From NCBI RefSeq assembly GCF_012641095.1, contig NZ_JAAVSC010000002.1, positions 1 to 64,000 of the forward strand: 64,000 nt of DNA, written 5' to 3'. Below, in pieces: positions 7,593-16,758 of the stretch. How positions within the stretch are numbered: position 1 is the first letter of the stretch; the number at the start of each line of letters is the position of its first letter. The position numbers and the translations under genes were made by a program. Origin of the DNA: Lactobacillus sp. HBUAS51381. Its GTDB lineage: Bacteria; Bacillota; Bacilli; Lactobacillales; Lactobacillaceae. The notes under the pieces were generated by a model. It had not been told where the DNA came from. It saw nothing but the letters and a program-made list of their open reading frames with translations, and searched no databases.

Positions 7593-8168
7593 TTAGCTGG
7601 CTTGTCCAGCCGGTGTTTGATAGCGTTTCTTGACCCCATTGATATCAACCTGTTGGATGCCAACAGACCGGTTCTGGTAGTACATCACGCTATGCTTAGA
7701 TGGATTGTGTGCCAGACCCATCGTGTGACCTAATTCGTGTTCTGCAACGTGTAAATCATCTGATCGAGAATAGCCGTAGCTGTGAAGCAAGGACGGGTTG
7801 AGCTCCGAATTGATCTTGTAGAAGTAATCATTTCTCGCCCAGAATTCTGTCAAACCAACATCCATGCCTAACCGCCGTGCTTGACTCTTTGAAGCCGTGC
7901 TTAGTTTAATCTGAGCCGACTTTTGGGATGCGAGTCTGAAGGTAAAGGCCCCCGTTTTGTTCCAGGCCTTAATTGCCGATCGCCAAATTTGTTGATAATA
8001 CCCTGATTTGGTCGTAATCGCATAAGTCGCATGATCCTGTGCGAATCTTTCAGGGCCAAACGGCGTTGTGGTGGCTGCCGATGCTACAGCGCCACCAATT
8101 TGGCTGACAAAAAGACCGATCGCAACAATAGCTATTACGATTTTTTTGTACCAAGTACTTCTTGTCAT
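7593..8168 (-). CDS. Secreted matrixin-like zinc metallopeptidase
   Basis: A 191-residue protein. Residues 1-31 form a signal peptide: basic start, hydrophobic core IVIAIVAIGLFVSQIG, and AxA-type end near VASAA. The metzincin zinc site HELGHTMGLAH is at 144-154, with catalytic Glu145, and a Met-turn candidate follows (SVMYY, Met162). This matches the M10 (matrixin) fold, with the catalytic domain making up nearly the whole mature protein. It is probably released to the medium or held at the cell surface; no sorting signal or wall-binding domain is visible. The substrate is unknown. It has its own promoter (TATAAT near 8220) and its own terminator. Confidence 0.87.
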   Translation of the reverse strand: MTRSTWYKKIVIAIVAIGLFVSQIGGAVASAATTTPFGPERFAQDHATYAITTKSGYYQQIWRSAIKAWNKTGAFTFRLASQKSAQIKLSTASKSQARRLGMDVGLTEFWARNDYFYKINSELNPSLLHSYGYSRSDDLHVAEHELGHTMGLAHNPSKHSVMYYQNRSVGIQQVDINGVKKRYQTPAGQAS

Positions 8169-8253
8169 GCATAATCCCTCTCTCTTATCAGAGGAAAATG
8201 CCCGACGCCTACCATCAACTTTTATTATATTCGGGTCGGCCCAAAGTTACGAT

Positions 8254-8291
8254 AAAAACGCCCCACGAGGATCGATTTTCCTCGTGGGGCG
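8254..8291 (-). terminator. Intrinsic terminator after ppaC
   Basis: A perfect 13-bp stem, CGCCCCACGAGGA and its complement, is followed by TTTTT on the minus strand. Confidence 0.95.
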
Positions 8292-8316
8292 TCAAAATTA
8301 TTGTAAATTAACCGAA

Positions 8317-9246
8317 TTAAGCGTTAAAAGCTTCAGTCAATGGTGGAACGACTTGCTTCTTACGAGAAACCACACCCGGTAAGCTGGCCCGATTAGCTGC
8401 CAACTTGGTGTTAAAGGCCTTCTCAACAACGTCCTTAGGTTCACCAGCAACGATCATTTCGGAGTCACTGTTTAAGACGTTCGTAGCTAACGTGATGAAT
8501 AAGTCATAGCCGTCGGCGGCGATTTCGGCGTTCATTTCCTTTTCCAGTCCAGCTTGACGAGAGATAACATCGTCCAAGTCAACCGTGTTAATTTGACCGA
8601 TACGAACACTGTGACCACTCATGTCGAAGGACTTGGCGTCACCATCGATCAGTTCCTTGTCGCTCTTAGCGGCCAGGTTGGTGCCGGCCTTCAACATGGC
8701 AATCCCGTAGCTTTGCACGTCGACGTCGGCAATTTCGGCCAAGGCGCGAACGGCTTCACGGTCTTTGTCCGTCGTAGTTGGGGATTGGAGCAACAACGTG
8801 TCGGAAATGATGGCGGATAACATTAACCCAGCCAATTTAGCAGGAATTTCGATCTTTTCTTCATCGAACATTTCCGTCAAGATGGTGCTGGTACAACCAA
8901 CGGGTTCAGCCCGGTAGTACAGCGGCTGATCCGTTTGGAAGTTCGCAATCCGGTGATGGTCAACGACGAAGGAAACCTGCACCTTGTCCAAGTCGCTAAC
9001 ACTTTGTTGGGCTTCATTGTGATCGACTAACATAACTTGATCGACTTCGTTGGCCACCGTCTTGACCACCCGGGGTGCTGGTTCGTCAAAATGGTTTAAA
9101 ACGTAGTTGGTTTCCATGTTGGGGTCGCCCAAGGCAACGGCTTCGACATCATAGCCCTTTTGGGTTTGGAAGTAGGCAAAGGCCTTGGCTGCCACAATGG
9201 CATCCGTATCTGGATTCTGGTGACCGAAAATTAACGCTTTACTCAT
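8317..9246 (-). CDS. ppaC: Manganese-dependent inorganic pyrophosphatase (family II)
   Basis: A 309-residue DHH-superfamily protein. The metal-binding motifs GHQNPDTDA near the N-terminus, VDHNE and VDHHR are all present, followed by the DHHA2 domain. It hydrolyses pyrophosphate to phosphate in the cytoplasm and so pulls biosynthetic reactions forward. Length and motifs match the Bacillus/Streptococcus enzyme. Single gene with its own terminator. Confidence 0.95.
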   Translation of the reverse strand: MSKALIFGHQNPDTDAIVAAKAFAYFQTQKGYDVEAVALGDPNMETNYVLNHFDEPAPRVVKTVANEVDQVMLVDHNEAQQSVSDLDKVQVSFVVDHHRIANFQTDQPLYYRAEPVGCTSTILTEMFDEEKIEIPAKLAGLMLSAIISDTLLLQSPTTTDKDREAVRALAEIADVDVQSYGIAMLKAGTNLAAKSDKELIDGDAKSFDMSGHSVRIGQINTVDLDDVISRQAGLEKEMNAEIAADGYDLFITLATNVLNSDSEMIVAGEPKDVVEKAFNTKLAANRASLPGVVSRKKQVVPPLTEAFNA

Positions 9247-9280
9247 GAGTAAAAAACTCCTTTAATCAATAATTTTAAAT

Positions 9281-10240
9281 TTATTTGTTACGCAACTGTT
9301 TAAGACGCGAGATGTAATCGTCCGTGTGAAGATAACGGTCAAACTGCGCGAGAAAGTGGCTGATCCGTGGAATCTCCGCCTTGCCCTTGCGGAAGACAAA
9401 GGCTAAATCGAAGCGAATGTTGGGATCAAAATGCGCCGTCCACGTTTGGGGTAAGCTGTCTTGCCCGACCATAAACGAATTGGGCAACGCCGTTGATGCC
9501 CCGGTCTGCATCGAGAAATGCAGTAACTGGGTTGGCGTGGTGAAATTAGCCACACCCTTAGGAAAATCGGCCAATTGATTCTTGTAGGCCTCATGAATCG
9601 TCTGGTTCAGATAGTAGCCATCCGGATACATGGACCAGACGTTTGCCGTGGTGTCCTTGAATTTAATCCGGTGCTTCTTGGCCAACTTTTCATCGTGATG
9701 AATGAACAATAGGTCATCCGAAATAATCTTCTTGGATTCATAGGGCTTCCAATTCTTGATGGAATCATCCGGCAAATACATGATGGCCAAATCAATTTTG
9801 TTGTTTTCCAGCCGCTCCCAGATTTCCTTTCGCGTTAACATGTGAAAAGAAATCTTGAGTTCGGGGTTGTTTTGGTAGGACAAGATGGCAAAGTCTTCAA
9901 AGACGGCATCCTCAATGGAAGCCAATAAGCCAATGTTAATCTCCCCCTGAGTCGCACTGGTGGACTGCTGAATCTCGTCGGTCGCTTGATTCAAGATGGC
10001 ATAAATCTTGTGGGTTGCGTCCAACATGGTATATCCAGCGTCCGATAACCGTAGTTTCTTCCCAACTGAGTAGAAGAGCGGCGCCCCCACAGTTCGTTCT
10101 AACTTCTTAATCTGCTGGGTCAAAGCTGGTTGGGTGATGCCCAAAATCTGAGCAGCCTGCGTATAATTCATGGTTTCTGCAAGTTGCAGAAAATACGTCA
10201 GGGTTTTAGAAGAAAAAATACTTTCTTGTTTCGTCTTCAT
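9281..10240 (-). CDS. LysR-family transcriptional regulator
   Basis: About 319 residues. The N-terminal winged helix-turn-helix is clear (LQLAETMNYTQAAQILGITQ then PALTQQIKKLE), followed by a substrate-binding domain of about 200 residues. ATG 10240 is preferred over ATG 10246 because AAGGAG is then 9 nt away. Target and ligand are unknown. The neighbour is parC on the same strand. A 15-nt palindrome about 60 bp upstream could be its own operator, as autoregulation is common in this family. Confidence 0.88.
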   Translation of the reverse strand: MKTKQESIFSSKTLTYFLQLAETMNYTQAAQILGITQPALTQQIKKLERTVGAPLFYSVGKKLRLSDAGYTMLDATHKIYAILNQATDEIQQSTSATQGEINIGLLASIEDAVFEDFAILSYQNNPELKISFHMLTRKEIWERLENNKIDLAIMYLPDDSIKNWKPYESKKIISDDLLFIHHDEKLAKKHRIKFKDTTANVWSMYPDGYYLNQTIHEAYKNQLADFPKGVANFTTPTQLLHFSMQTGASTALPNSFMVGQDSLPQTWTAHFDPNIRFDLAFVFRKGKAEIPRISHFLAQFDRYLHTDDYISRLKQLRNK

Positions 10241-10297
10241 CCGCATTTACTCCTTATGACTGGCGTGACGAACCGTCTAGCCGACACAACGTCAGCC

Positions 10298-10312
10298 TAA
10301 TAGTAACTATTA
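10298..10312 (-). promoter_or_regulatory. Palindrome upstream of the lysR gene, possible autoregulatory site
   Basis: TAATAGTAACTATTA is a perfect palindrome around a central base, in the short gap between parC and the lysR gene. LysR proteins often bind dyad sites of the T-N11-A type near their own promoter. Confidence 0.4.
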
Positions 10313-10377
10313 ATCTCTATAATAGGCTGTTTTGAATGAAAGCGCAACGATTACCGCTCGTAAATCCATGGACTAGG

Positions 10378-12825
10378 CTAGTCCAAAACGAGTTCGGCCG
10401 GTTTAACCCGTAGTGAGACGGGTGTCCCTTCCACGTCCGTATCGACGACGAATGACCCATTCGAATAGCGCCCACTCAGGGGATGTTCCGTCGGTAAGAC
10501 ATCGTGGGTTCGTTCGCGACTGGTCCTGATTTCCAGCGGCGGATTGCCCGCTGGAATGGTCATGAAGTCCACGACCCTGTGTGGATCACGCTTCAACTCG
10601 CGAAGCACGAGAACTCCACGGCGAGCCCGACTGGTGACGGAGAGTTCCTTCATGGCGAGGCGTTTGAACCCACCCCGCTGGGTAATCATGGCAATGGTAT
10701 CGGCGTCGGTCACTAACGCTAGGTTCACGACCTCGTCATCATCGCGAAGATCCATCGACCGCACGCCAGTCGTCCGTGCACCGTTGATGGAAACCTCATC
10801 GACGGGATAACGGAGCGCATATCCATTCTTGGAAATCAACAGAATCCCCTGTTCGACGGGTTCCGTCAGGTAGGCGACGTGCACCACACGGGCATCGTCG
10901 TGCTTGAGTTTCTCGTAAACCGCCGCACGACTCTTGTACGTCCGGCCCGGGGTCAGATCACTAAAGGCGGTCTGCTTAACGTAACCATCGCTGGTCGCAA
11001 TCAGGAAACGACCGGGTTCCTTTAATGACTTGAAGGCAAAGGTGGCGACAATCTCCTCATCACTGGCCAAGCCAATCGTCTGGGAGATGTGTTCGCCGGT
11101 TTCCTTCCACTTCACATCACTAATTTCGTGAACGGGACGGTAAATGAGGTTGCCCTTACTGGTGAACATCATCAGGTGATCGAGGGTGCTGAGCTTCTCC
11201 ATAAAGATCGGATAGTCTTCATCCTTGAGCCCATTGTCTTCAGGATCAGACGCCGTATAAGACCGCACACCGGAGCGCTTGAGATAGCCATCATGACTCA
11301 CTAGGACGACAACCTCTTCGTCCGCAACCGTTACCGTGGTCTTAATCTTCAGGTCCTCAATTTGGTCCTGAATTTCGGTCCGGCGGGGGTTCCGGTATGT
11401 CTTGGCGACGTCCTTGAGTTCCTTGCGCAGAACGGCATTTAGGGTCTTAGGTTCGGCCAGAATCTTATGATCCTGTTCGATGGCCGCCGAGAGTTTGTCG
11501 GATTCGGCCTGTAGTTGTGTCACGTCCGTATTGGTTAAGCGGTAAAGCTGCAGGGCCACGATGGCGTCCGCTTGCTTTTCCGAGAAATCATAGGACTTAA
11601 CCAGATTGTCGCGGGCATCGCGTCGATCCTTGCTGGCCCGAATGGTGGCAATCACTTGGTCCAGAATGGACAATGCCTTGATGAGCCCCACCACAATGTG
11701 TTGACGATCTAAGGCCTTCTGAAGGTCGTACTTGGTGCGTTTCGTGATGACGTCGCGTTGGTGGTCAAGGTATGCCGTCAAAATGGTCTTCAAGCCCACG
11801 TGTTCCGGACGCATGTGGTTGATGGCCACCATGTTAAAGTTGTAGGTGATTTGTAGCTCGGTGTTCTTGAACAGATAATTCAAGACCCCTTGAGCATCCG
11901 CGTCCCGTTTTAATTCAATCGCAATTCGTAACCCATCGCGGTCCGTTTCGTCTCGAACTTCGGCGAGTCCTTCGACCTTTTTGTTCAGGCGAATTTCGTC
12001 GATTTTCTTGACCAATTGCGCCTTGTTCACTTCGTAGGGAATTTCGGTCACAATAATCTGACTTTTGCTTCCCCGTAGCGGTTCAATGGCCGTCTTGGAA
12101 CGGACCACTACCCGGCCACGGCCGGTCTCGTAGGCTTTGACGATGCCGTCTTTACCTTGAATGATCCCTCCGGTTGGAAAGTCGGGACCCTGAACAAATG
12201 ACATGAGTTCTTCAAGGGTCGCCTTGGGGTGACTGAGTAAGTAAACCAGCGCGTCCACGACCTCGCCCAAGTTGTGCGGCGGAATTTCCGTGGCATATCC
12301 GGCGGAGATCCCGGTGGACCCGTTGACTAACAGATTGGGAAAACGGGCGGGCAAGACGGTGGGTTCGTATTCGGTATCATCGAAGTTCAGAACCATTTCT
12401 ACCGTGTCCTTGTCGATGTCGCGTAACATTTCACCCGCAAGCTTACTGAGCCGGGCCTCGGTGTACCGCATGGCGGCCGCCGGATCACCATCCATGGAGC
12501 CGTTGTTCCCGTGCATCTCAACTAAAGGCTCGCGAACCTTCCAGTCCTGACTCATCCGGGTTAAGGCTTCGTAGATGGAACTATCCCCATGGGGGTGAAA
12601 GTTACCCATGACGTTACCAACGGACTTCGCCGACTTACGAAACCCTTTGTCATAAGTGTTGCCATCCTTATTCATGGCAAATAAAATCCGGCGTTGAACG
12701 GGCTTGAGCCCATCACGAATGTCGGGTAGCGCGCGCTCTTGAATAATAGACTTGGAATACCGGCCGAACCGGTCGCCCATGACTTCTTCCAGAGTTAATT
12801 CTTGAATATTTTGTCCTTCACTCAC
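10378..12825 (-). CDS. parC: DNA topoisomerase IV subunit A
   Basis: An 815-residue type IIA topoisomerase cleavage subunit. The catalytic Tyr121 lies in RYTEARL. The quinolone-resistance region reads HPHGDSSIYEALTR, with Ser82/83 and Glu86 at the usual wild-type identities. The C-terminal half holds the beta-pinwheel repeats. With ParE it decatenates daughter chromosomes. The start is GTG with AAAGGAG 10 nt upstream. parE ends 24 bp before it, so the two are cotranscribed. Confidence 0.96.
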   Translation of the reverse strand: MSEGQNIQELTLEEVMGDRFGRYSKSIIQERALPDIRDGLKPVQRRILFAMNKDGNTYDKGFRKSAKSVGNVMGNFHPHGDSSIYEALTRMSQDWKVREPLVEMHGNNGSMDGDPAAAMRYTEARLSKLAGEMLRDIDKDTVEMVLNFDDTEYEPTVLPARFPNLLVNGSTGISAGYATEIPPHNLGEVVDALVYLLSHPKATLEELMSFVQGPDFPTGGIIQGKDGIVKAYETGRGRVVVRSKTAIEPLRGSKSQIIVTEIPYEVNKAQLVKKIDEIRLNKKVEGLAEVRDETDRDGLRIAIELKRDADAQGVLNYLFKNTELQITYNFNMVAINHMRPEHVGLKTILTAYLDHQRDVITKRTKYDLQKALDRQHIVVGLIKALSILDQVIATIRASKDRRDARDNLVKSYDFSEKQADAIVALQLYRLTNTDVTQLQAESDKLSAAIEQDHKILAEPKTLNAVLRKELKDVAKTYRNPRRTEIQDQIEDLKIKTTVTVADEEVVVLVSHDGYLKRSGVRSYTASDPEDNGLKDEDYPIFMEKLSTLDHLMMFTSKGNLIYRPVHEISDVKWKETGEHISQTIGLASDEEIVATFAFKSLKEPGRFLIATSDGYVKQTAFSDLTPGRTYKSRAAVYEKLKHDDARVVHVAYLTEPVEQGILLISKNGYALRYPVDEVSINGARTTGVRSMDLRDDDEVVNLALVTDADTIAMITQRGGFKRLAMKELSVTSRARRGVLVLRELKRDPHRVVDFMTIPAGNPPLEIRTSRERTHDVLPTEHPLSGRYSNGSFVVDTDVEGTPVSLRVKPAELVLD

Positions 12826-12848
12826 GAAATATGTGCTCCTTTCACCGG

Positions 12849-14825
12849 TTATTTATCCGTTGATTCTGCGGATTCGGAAGCTTCCAGCAAGCTGGTGTTA
12901 TCGTCTTCCAACGTAAACTGCACGTTATTTTCAATCCACTTGCGCCGGGGCTCAACCTTATCGCCCATCAACGTGGTTACGCGCCGTTCGGCCAAAGCGG
13001 CGTCATCGATTTGAACCCGAATTAAGGTTCGTTTGTCTGGGTCCATGGTGGTGTCCCACAGTTGTTCGGCGTCCATTTCCCCCAGTCCCTTGAACCGCTG
13101 GAGATTATAGCCATGCTTGGCAATCTTCTTGGTCTTCTGCTCGAGTTCGTCATTGGTCCAGGCGTATTCGATCGTCGACTTCTTGCCGGTCGTCTTAATC
13201 CGGTACAGCGGTGGTAGGGCAATGTAAACCCTTCCGGCGTCAATCATGGGCCGCATGTACTTGTAGAAGAAGGTGAGCAGTAGAATCTGAATGTGTGCCC
13301 CATCGTCATCGGCATCGGTCATGATGATAATCTTATCGTAGTTGGCGTCCTCAATGTTAAATTCGGCCCCAACCCCGGCGCCGATGGTATAAATCATAGT
13401 GCTAATTTCTTCGTTTTTCATAATATCGGGCAGCTTGGCCTTCTCGGTGTTTAAGACCTTCCCCCGCAACGGCAGGATGGCCTGAAACTTCCGGTTACGC
13501 CCCTGTTTGGCGGAACCACCGGCGGAATCCCCTTCGACCAGGAACAGTTCGTTCTTCGCCGAATTCTTGGATTGCGCGGGGGTCAGCTTACCAGACAGCA
13601 GGCGTTCGTGCTTCTTGTGACGTTTGCCATTACGACTTTCGTCACGAGCCTTGCGCGCGGCTTCACGGGCTTGACGAGCCTGGGTCGACTTGCGAATCAA
13701 CATCTTCCCGAAGTCCCCGTTTTCCATGAGGTAGTAGCCCAGCTGTTCACTGATAATACTATCCACGGTCGCCCGAGCTTCCGGCGTCCCGAGCTTTTCC
13801 TTGGTCTGGCCTTCGAATTGCAAGAGGTTTTCTGGAATCCGCAGGGAGATCACGGCTGACAGGCCTTCTCGCACGTCGGTTCCTTCCAGATTCTTATCGC
13901 GATCCTTGAGTAGGCCCACCTTGCGCGCATATTCGTTAAAGGCCTTGGTCCACCCACTGCGCATACCGACTTCGTGGGTTCCGCCGTCCTTGGTGCGGAC
14001 GTTGTTGACAAAGGACAGTAGGTTTTCCGTATAGCCGTCGTTGTACTGGGCGGCTACTTCAACCTCGATACCATCCTTTTTGCCATCGAAATACATGACG
14101 TCACCGAGGGTATCCTTATCCTCATTGAGATAGCTCACGAACTCCTTAATACCGTCTTCAAAATGGTATTCTTCGGCCTTCTCCTGGCCTTCGCGTTCGT
14201 CGGTCAGCGTGATCTTGACGCCCTTCAGTAGGAAAGCAGATTCACGCAGACGTTCCGACAGCGTGCCAAAGTTATAGACCGTTGTGGTGAAAATCTGGCT
14301 ATCTGGCTTGAAGGTGATGGTCGTCCCGTTGTGGGCCCGCGTCTTGCCCTTCTTTTCGAGGGTGCCTTGCGGGTGGCCCCCCTTGGCAAATTTTTCTTGA
14401 TACCGCACCCCATCGCGAACAATGGTGACGGTCAGTGAGCTGGAGAGCGCGTTAACCACGGAAGCCCCCACACCGTGTAGACCACCGGAAGTCTTATAGC
14501 CGCCTTGGCCAAATTTACCCCCGGCGTGTAGCACCGTCAGAATGACTTCGGGCGTGGGTAACCCGGAGGCGTGCATACCCACTGGCATACCCCGGCCGTG
14601 ATCCACGACCGTAATACTATTGTCCTGGTGGATAGTCACGTTGATTTCCTTACCGTATCCGGCTAACGCTTCATCAACGGCGTTATCGACAATTTCATAG
14701 ACCAGATGGTGAAGCCCCCGGCCGTCAGTGGAGCCGATATACATCCCAGGACGTTTACGGACAGCTTCCAATCCCTCCAAGACTTGAATAGAGGAATCGT
14801 CGTATTTAGGTTGTGTTTTCGCCAT
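12849..14825 (-). CDS. parE: DNA topoisomerase IV subunit B
   Basis: A 658-residue GHKL ATPase subunit. VLEGLEAVRKRPGMYIGST at the N-terminus, the ATP-site VDNAVDEALAGYG, GLHGVGASVVNAL, and the TOPRIM motifs EGDSAGGSAKQGR and DADDDGAH are all present. It provides the ATP-driven strand passage of topoisomerase IV. It is first in the operon with parC; the divergent neighbour is plsY, an arrangement common in lactobacilli. Its promoter carries a near-perfect LexA box. Confidence 0.96.
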   Translation of the reverse strand: MAKTQPKYDDSSIQVLEGLEAVRKRPGMYIGSTDGRGLHHLVYEIVDNAVDEALAGYGKEINVTIHQDNSITVVDHGRGMPVGMHASGLPTPEVILTVLHAGGKFGQGGYKTSGGLHGVGASVVNALSSSLTVTIVRDGVRYQEKFAKGGHPQGTLEKKGKTRAHNGTTITFKPDSQIFTTTVYNFGTLSERLRESAFLLKGVKITLTDEREGQEKAEEYHFEDGIKEFVSYLNEDKDTLGDVMYFDGKKDGIEVEVAAQYNDGYTENLLSFVNNVRTKDGGTHEVGMRSGWTKAFNEYARKVGLLKDRDKNLEGTDVREGLSAVISLRIPENLLQFEGQTKEKLGTPEARATVDSIISEQLGYYLMENGDFGKMLIRKSTQARQAREAARKARDESRNGKRHKKHERLLSGKLTPAQSKNSAKNELFLVEGDSAGGSAKQGRNRKFQAILPLRGKVLNTEKAKLPDIMKNEEISTMIYTIGAGVGAEFNIEDANYDKIIIMTDADDDGAHIQILLLTFFYKYMRPMIDAGRVYIALPPLYRIKTTGKKSTIEYAWTNDELEQKTKKIAKHGYNLQRFKGLGEMDAEQLWDTTMDPDKRTLIRVQIDDAALAERRVTTLMGDKVEPRRKWIENNVQFTLEDDNTSLLEASESAESTDK

Positions 14826-14878
14826 GCGTAAGTCCCCTTTACTTTTACTAGTTTCGAATTAACTTTACGATACCCTTT

Positions 14879-14907
14879 AGTTTACCGCAATGCGAACATA
14901 TGTTCAA
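14879..14907 (-). promoter_or_regulatory. parEC promoter overlapped by a LexA (SOS) box
   Basis: On the minus strand TTGAAC (14907-14902), 17 nt, TAAACT (14884-14879). TGAACATATGTTCG at 14906-14893 matches the Gram-positive LexA consensus CGAACRNRYGTTYG at 13 of 14 positions and overlaps the -35. parEC is reported as part of the LexA regulon in Bacillus subtilis. Confidence 0.72.
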
Positions 14908-14996
14908 ATGAATCGTTTAAATCGCATGGGGCGGGTTTTCAGTAACCACATTATCATACCACAGGAAACTAAAAGTTGGCGACTTTCCTGATATAA

Positions 14997-15025
14997 TTGG
15001 CGGAACGACTAAAACATGCTAAAAT
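14997..15025 (+). promoter_or_regulatory. plsY promoter
   Basis: TTGGCG (14997-15002), 17 nt, TAAAAT (15020-15025), with an extended TG at 15017-15018. This places the start of transcription near 15032, just before a leader hairpin. Confidence 0.65.
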
Positions 15026-15043
15026 ATAGAACAGCTTATTAGT

Positions 15044-15073
15044 GGTACCGGTCACCCTGGGGTGGTCGGTACC
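15044..15073 (+). promoter_or_regulatory. Leader hairpin in the plsY 5' untranslated region
   Basis: GGTACCGGTCACC pairs along all 13 bases (two G-U pairs) with GGTGGTCGGTACC around the loop CTGG. There is no T-run, so it is not a terminator. It ends about 13 nt before the ribosome binding site GGAGG. Confidence 0.55.
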
Positions 15074-15098
15074 GGGAGAAAGAGCGGAGGAATGACGT

Positions 15099-15722
15099 GT
15101 GAAATTAATTGGGTTACTCATTGTGGCCTACCTCTTAGGAGCGATTCCCAATGGCGTATGGGTGGGAAAGACCTTCTTCCATACCGATATTCGGCAATCC
15201 GGTTCCGGGAACATCGGAACGACCAATACCTACCGAGTGCTGGGCCCCTATGCAGGGACCGTGGTGATGGTTCTCGACATCGCTAAGGGAACCGTGGCCA
15301 CCTTACTACCAACCTGGGGACACGTGACCACGGTATTGGGAACGGCAACGCCCCTACTATTTGGCCTGTTTGCCGTCCTGGGACATACCGTATCGGTCTT
15401 TGACCACTTCAAGGGTGGCAAGGCGGTTGCCACATCGGCGGGGATGCTGCTGGCTTACAACCCGATTATGTTCGTGATTGCGGCTGGCTTGTGGGTCAGC
15501 CTCATCTACTGGACCAGCATGGTTAGTCTGGCTAGCATGATCGCCTTTTCACTGATTACGGTGATTTCACTGGGCTTTCACGACTGGTACTTGACCGGAA
15601 TTGCGTTAATTCTCACGATTTTCGTCTTTTATCGGCACCGGACGAACATCAAACGGATCAAAAACGGGACGGAATCACTGGTGCCGTTCGGGCATGGTTA
15701 TCGGAAACGTCACGCTAAATAA
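15099..15722 (+). CDS. plsY: Glycerol-3-phosphate acyltransferase PlsY
   Basis: A 207-residue polytopic membrane protein. It shows the PlsY motifs IRQSGSGNIGTTN (phosphate-binding loop, about residues 31-43) and FDHFKGGKAVATSAG (about 102-116), and ends in a basic tail. It transfers the acyl group from acyl-phosphate to glycerol 3-phosphate, the first step of phospholipid synthesis. The start is GTG at 15099 with GGAGG 8 nt upstream. Divergent from parE. Confidence 0.95.
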   Translation: MKLIGLLIVAYLLGAIPNGVWVGKTFFHTDIRQSGSGNIGTTNTYRVLGPYAGTVVMVLDIAKGTVATLLPTWGHVTTVLGTATPLLFGLFAVLGHTVSVFDHFKGGKAVATSAGMLLAYNPIMFVIAAGLWVSLIYWTSMVSLASMIAFSLITVISLGFHDWYLTGIALILTIFVFYRHRTNIKRIKNGTESLVPFGHGYRKRHAK

Positions 15723-15732
15723 GAACACGAGA

Positions 15733-15768
15733 GGCTCTCAACGACTTTTGTCGCTGGGAGCCTTTTTA
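15733..15768 (+). terminator. Intrinsic terminator after plsY
   Basis: An AGGCTCTCAACGAC / GTCGCTGGGAGCCT stem with a TTTT loop is followed by TTTTT. Confidence 0.88.
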
Positions 15769-15784
15769 TGGTGTCACTGTCTGT

Positions 15785-16660
15785 TTAAAAATAAGTGATT
15801 TCGTATGCCGCGTTGAACGCTTCCTTGCCCGCCAACGTTTGAATGGCGACCTTACTGGTCAGATCGCCCGTGGCTTGGACGTCGTCGGCGAGGCCCCACC
15901 AAGGTTCCAAACAGACGAAGGGCGCCTGCTTCGGATACGGTGACCAGATTCCCAGGTATGGTGCCGCCACCGTCAGCGCGATACCGTGGTCGTCCGCTGG
16001 CGTGCTCAGCATGACCGTCGTCTCATGGTTGTCGAGCGTTAGCACCTGCGCGTCGTGATCGAATAGGTCGTGGTGCAAGGTTAGCGGTTGCGTAAGGTCC
16101 AGCGGCACGCTGTGGGTCGTATCGCTGTATGGTCCCACCAGCGGCACGCGTTGATACGTCTTCTTGGGCGAAACGGTCACGTGGTAGTCGGAGAAGTCGG
16201 CAGCGGCCCCCCCGAACGGCACGTTAAAGCCGGGATGCGCCCCAAACGAAAAGACCATGGGGGTGGTTGCCGGATTGGTTACGGTCGCTTGGACCTTGAG
16301 CTGATGATCAACCAGTTCATAGGACAGCGTCAGAATGAAATCTTGCGGGTACAGGGCCTTGGTCTGGTCGTCTGCCGTAAGTTCAAGGCTCACCTGAGTG
16401 GTGGTCTGGTCAATCACGTTAAACGTGCGATCACGGGCAAAACCGTGTTGTGTCAGGTGGTACGTTTGCCCGCCGAGTCGATACTGGTTGTCCTGCAATC
16501 GACCGACGATGGGAAATAAGATGGGGGCGTGCCGGCCCCAGTAGGCCTTATCGGCTTGCCACATATACTCTAAGCCGCTTTCGTTATCCTTAACGCTGGT
16601 TAATTCGGCACCCAGCGGATTAATCTCTACGGTCAGGTAATCATTCTTCAACGTAATCAT
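15785..16660 (-). CDS. Aldose 1-epimerase family protein (LacX-like)
   Basis: A 291-residue protein of the galactose mutarotase fold. PILFPIVGRL, HGFARD (putative catalytic His) and FVCLEPWWG (putative catalytic Glu) match the LacX/YphB branch of COG2017 rather than GalM itself. It probably interconverts anomers of a sugar or sugar phosphate in the cytoplasm; the substrate is unknown. ATG 16660 (or GTG 16663) follows GGGAGG. It stands alone between plsY and hslU; no sugar-utilisation genes are nearby. Confidence 0.83.
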   Translation of the reverse strand: MITLKNDYLTVEINPLGAELTSVKDNESGLEYMWQADKAYWGRHAPILFPIVGRLQDNQYRLGGQTYHLTQHGFARDRTFNVIDQTTTQVSLELTADDQTKALYPQDFILTLSYELVDHQLKVQATVTNPATTPMVFSFGAHPGFNVPFGGAAADFSDYHVTVSPKKTYQRVPLVGPYSDTTHSVPLDLTQPLTLHHDLFDHDAQVLTLDNHETTVMLSTPADDHGIALTVAAPYLGIWSPYPKQAPFVCLEPWWGLADDVQATGDLTSKVAIQTLAGKEAFNAAYEITYF

Positions 16661-16720
16661 CACAAAAGTCCTCCCACTTCACTTTGGTTCGAGTTGCTCC
16701 TATCATACCGTATTCAACGC

Positions 16721-16748
16721 AAAAGAGCCAAGACAACCGTCCTGACTC
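16721..16748 (-). terminator. Intrinsic terminator after hslU
   Basis: A 10-bp stem, GAGTCAGGAC / GTCTTGGCTC with two G-U pairs, is followed by TTTT on the minus strand. Confidence 0.8.
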
Positions 16749-16758
16749 CCTGATCCGT

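Noticed and set aside
10332-10350. Possible catabolite-responsive element (ATGAAAGCGCAACGA) between parC and the lysR gene
   Set aside because: The conserved C near the end is G, and no promoter context supports it.
10370-10390. GGACTAG/CTAGTCC palindrome at the end of parC as a terminator
   Set aside because: It has no loop, overlaps the stop codon and lacks a T-run.
13559-13862. Plus-strand frame over parE
   Set aside because: Shadow of the conserved parE coding sequence.
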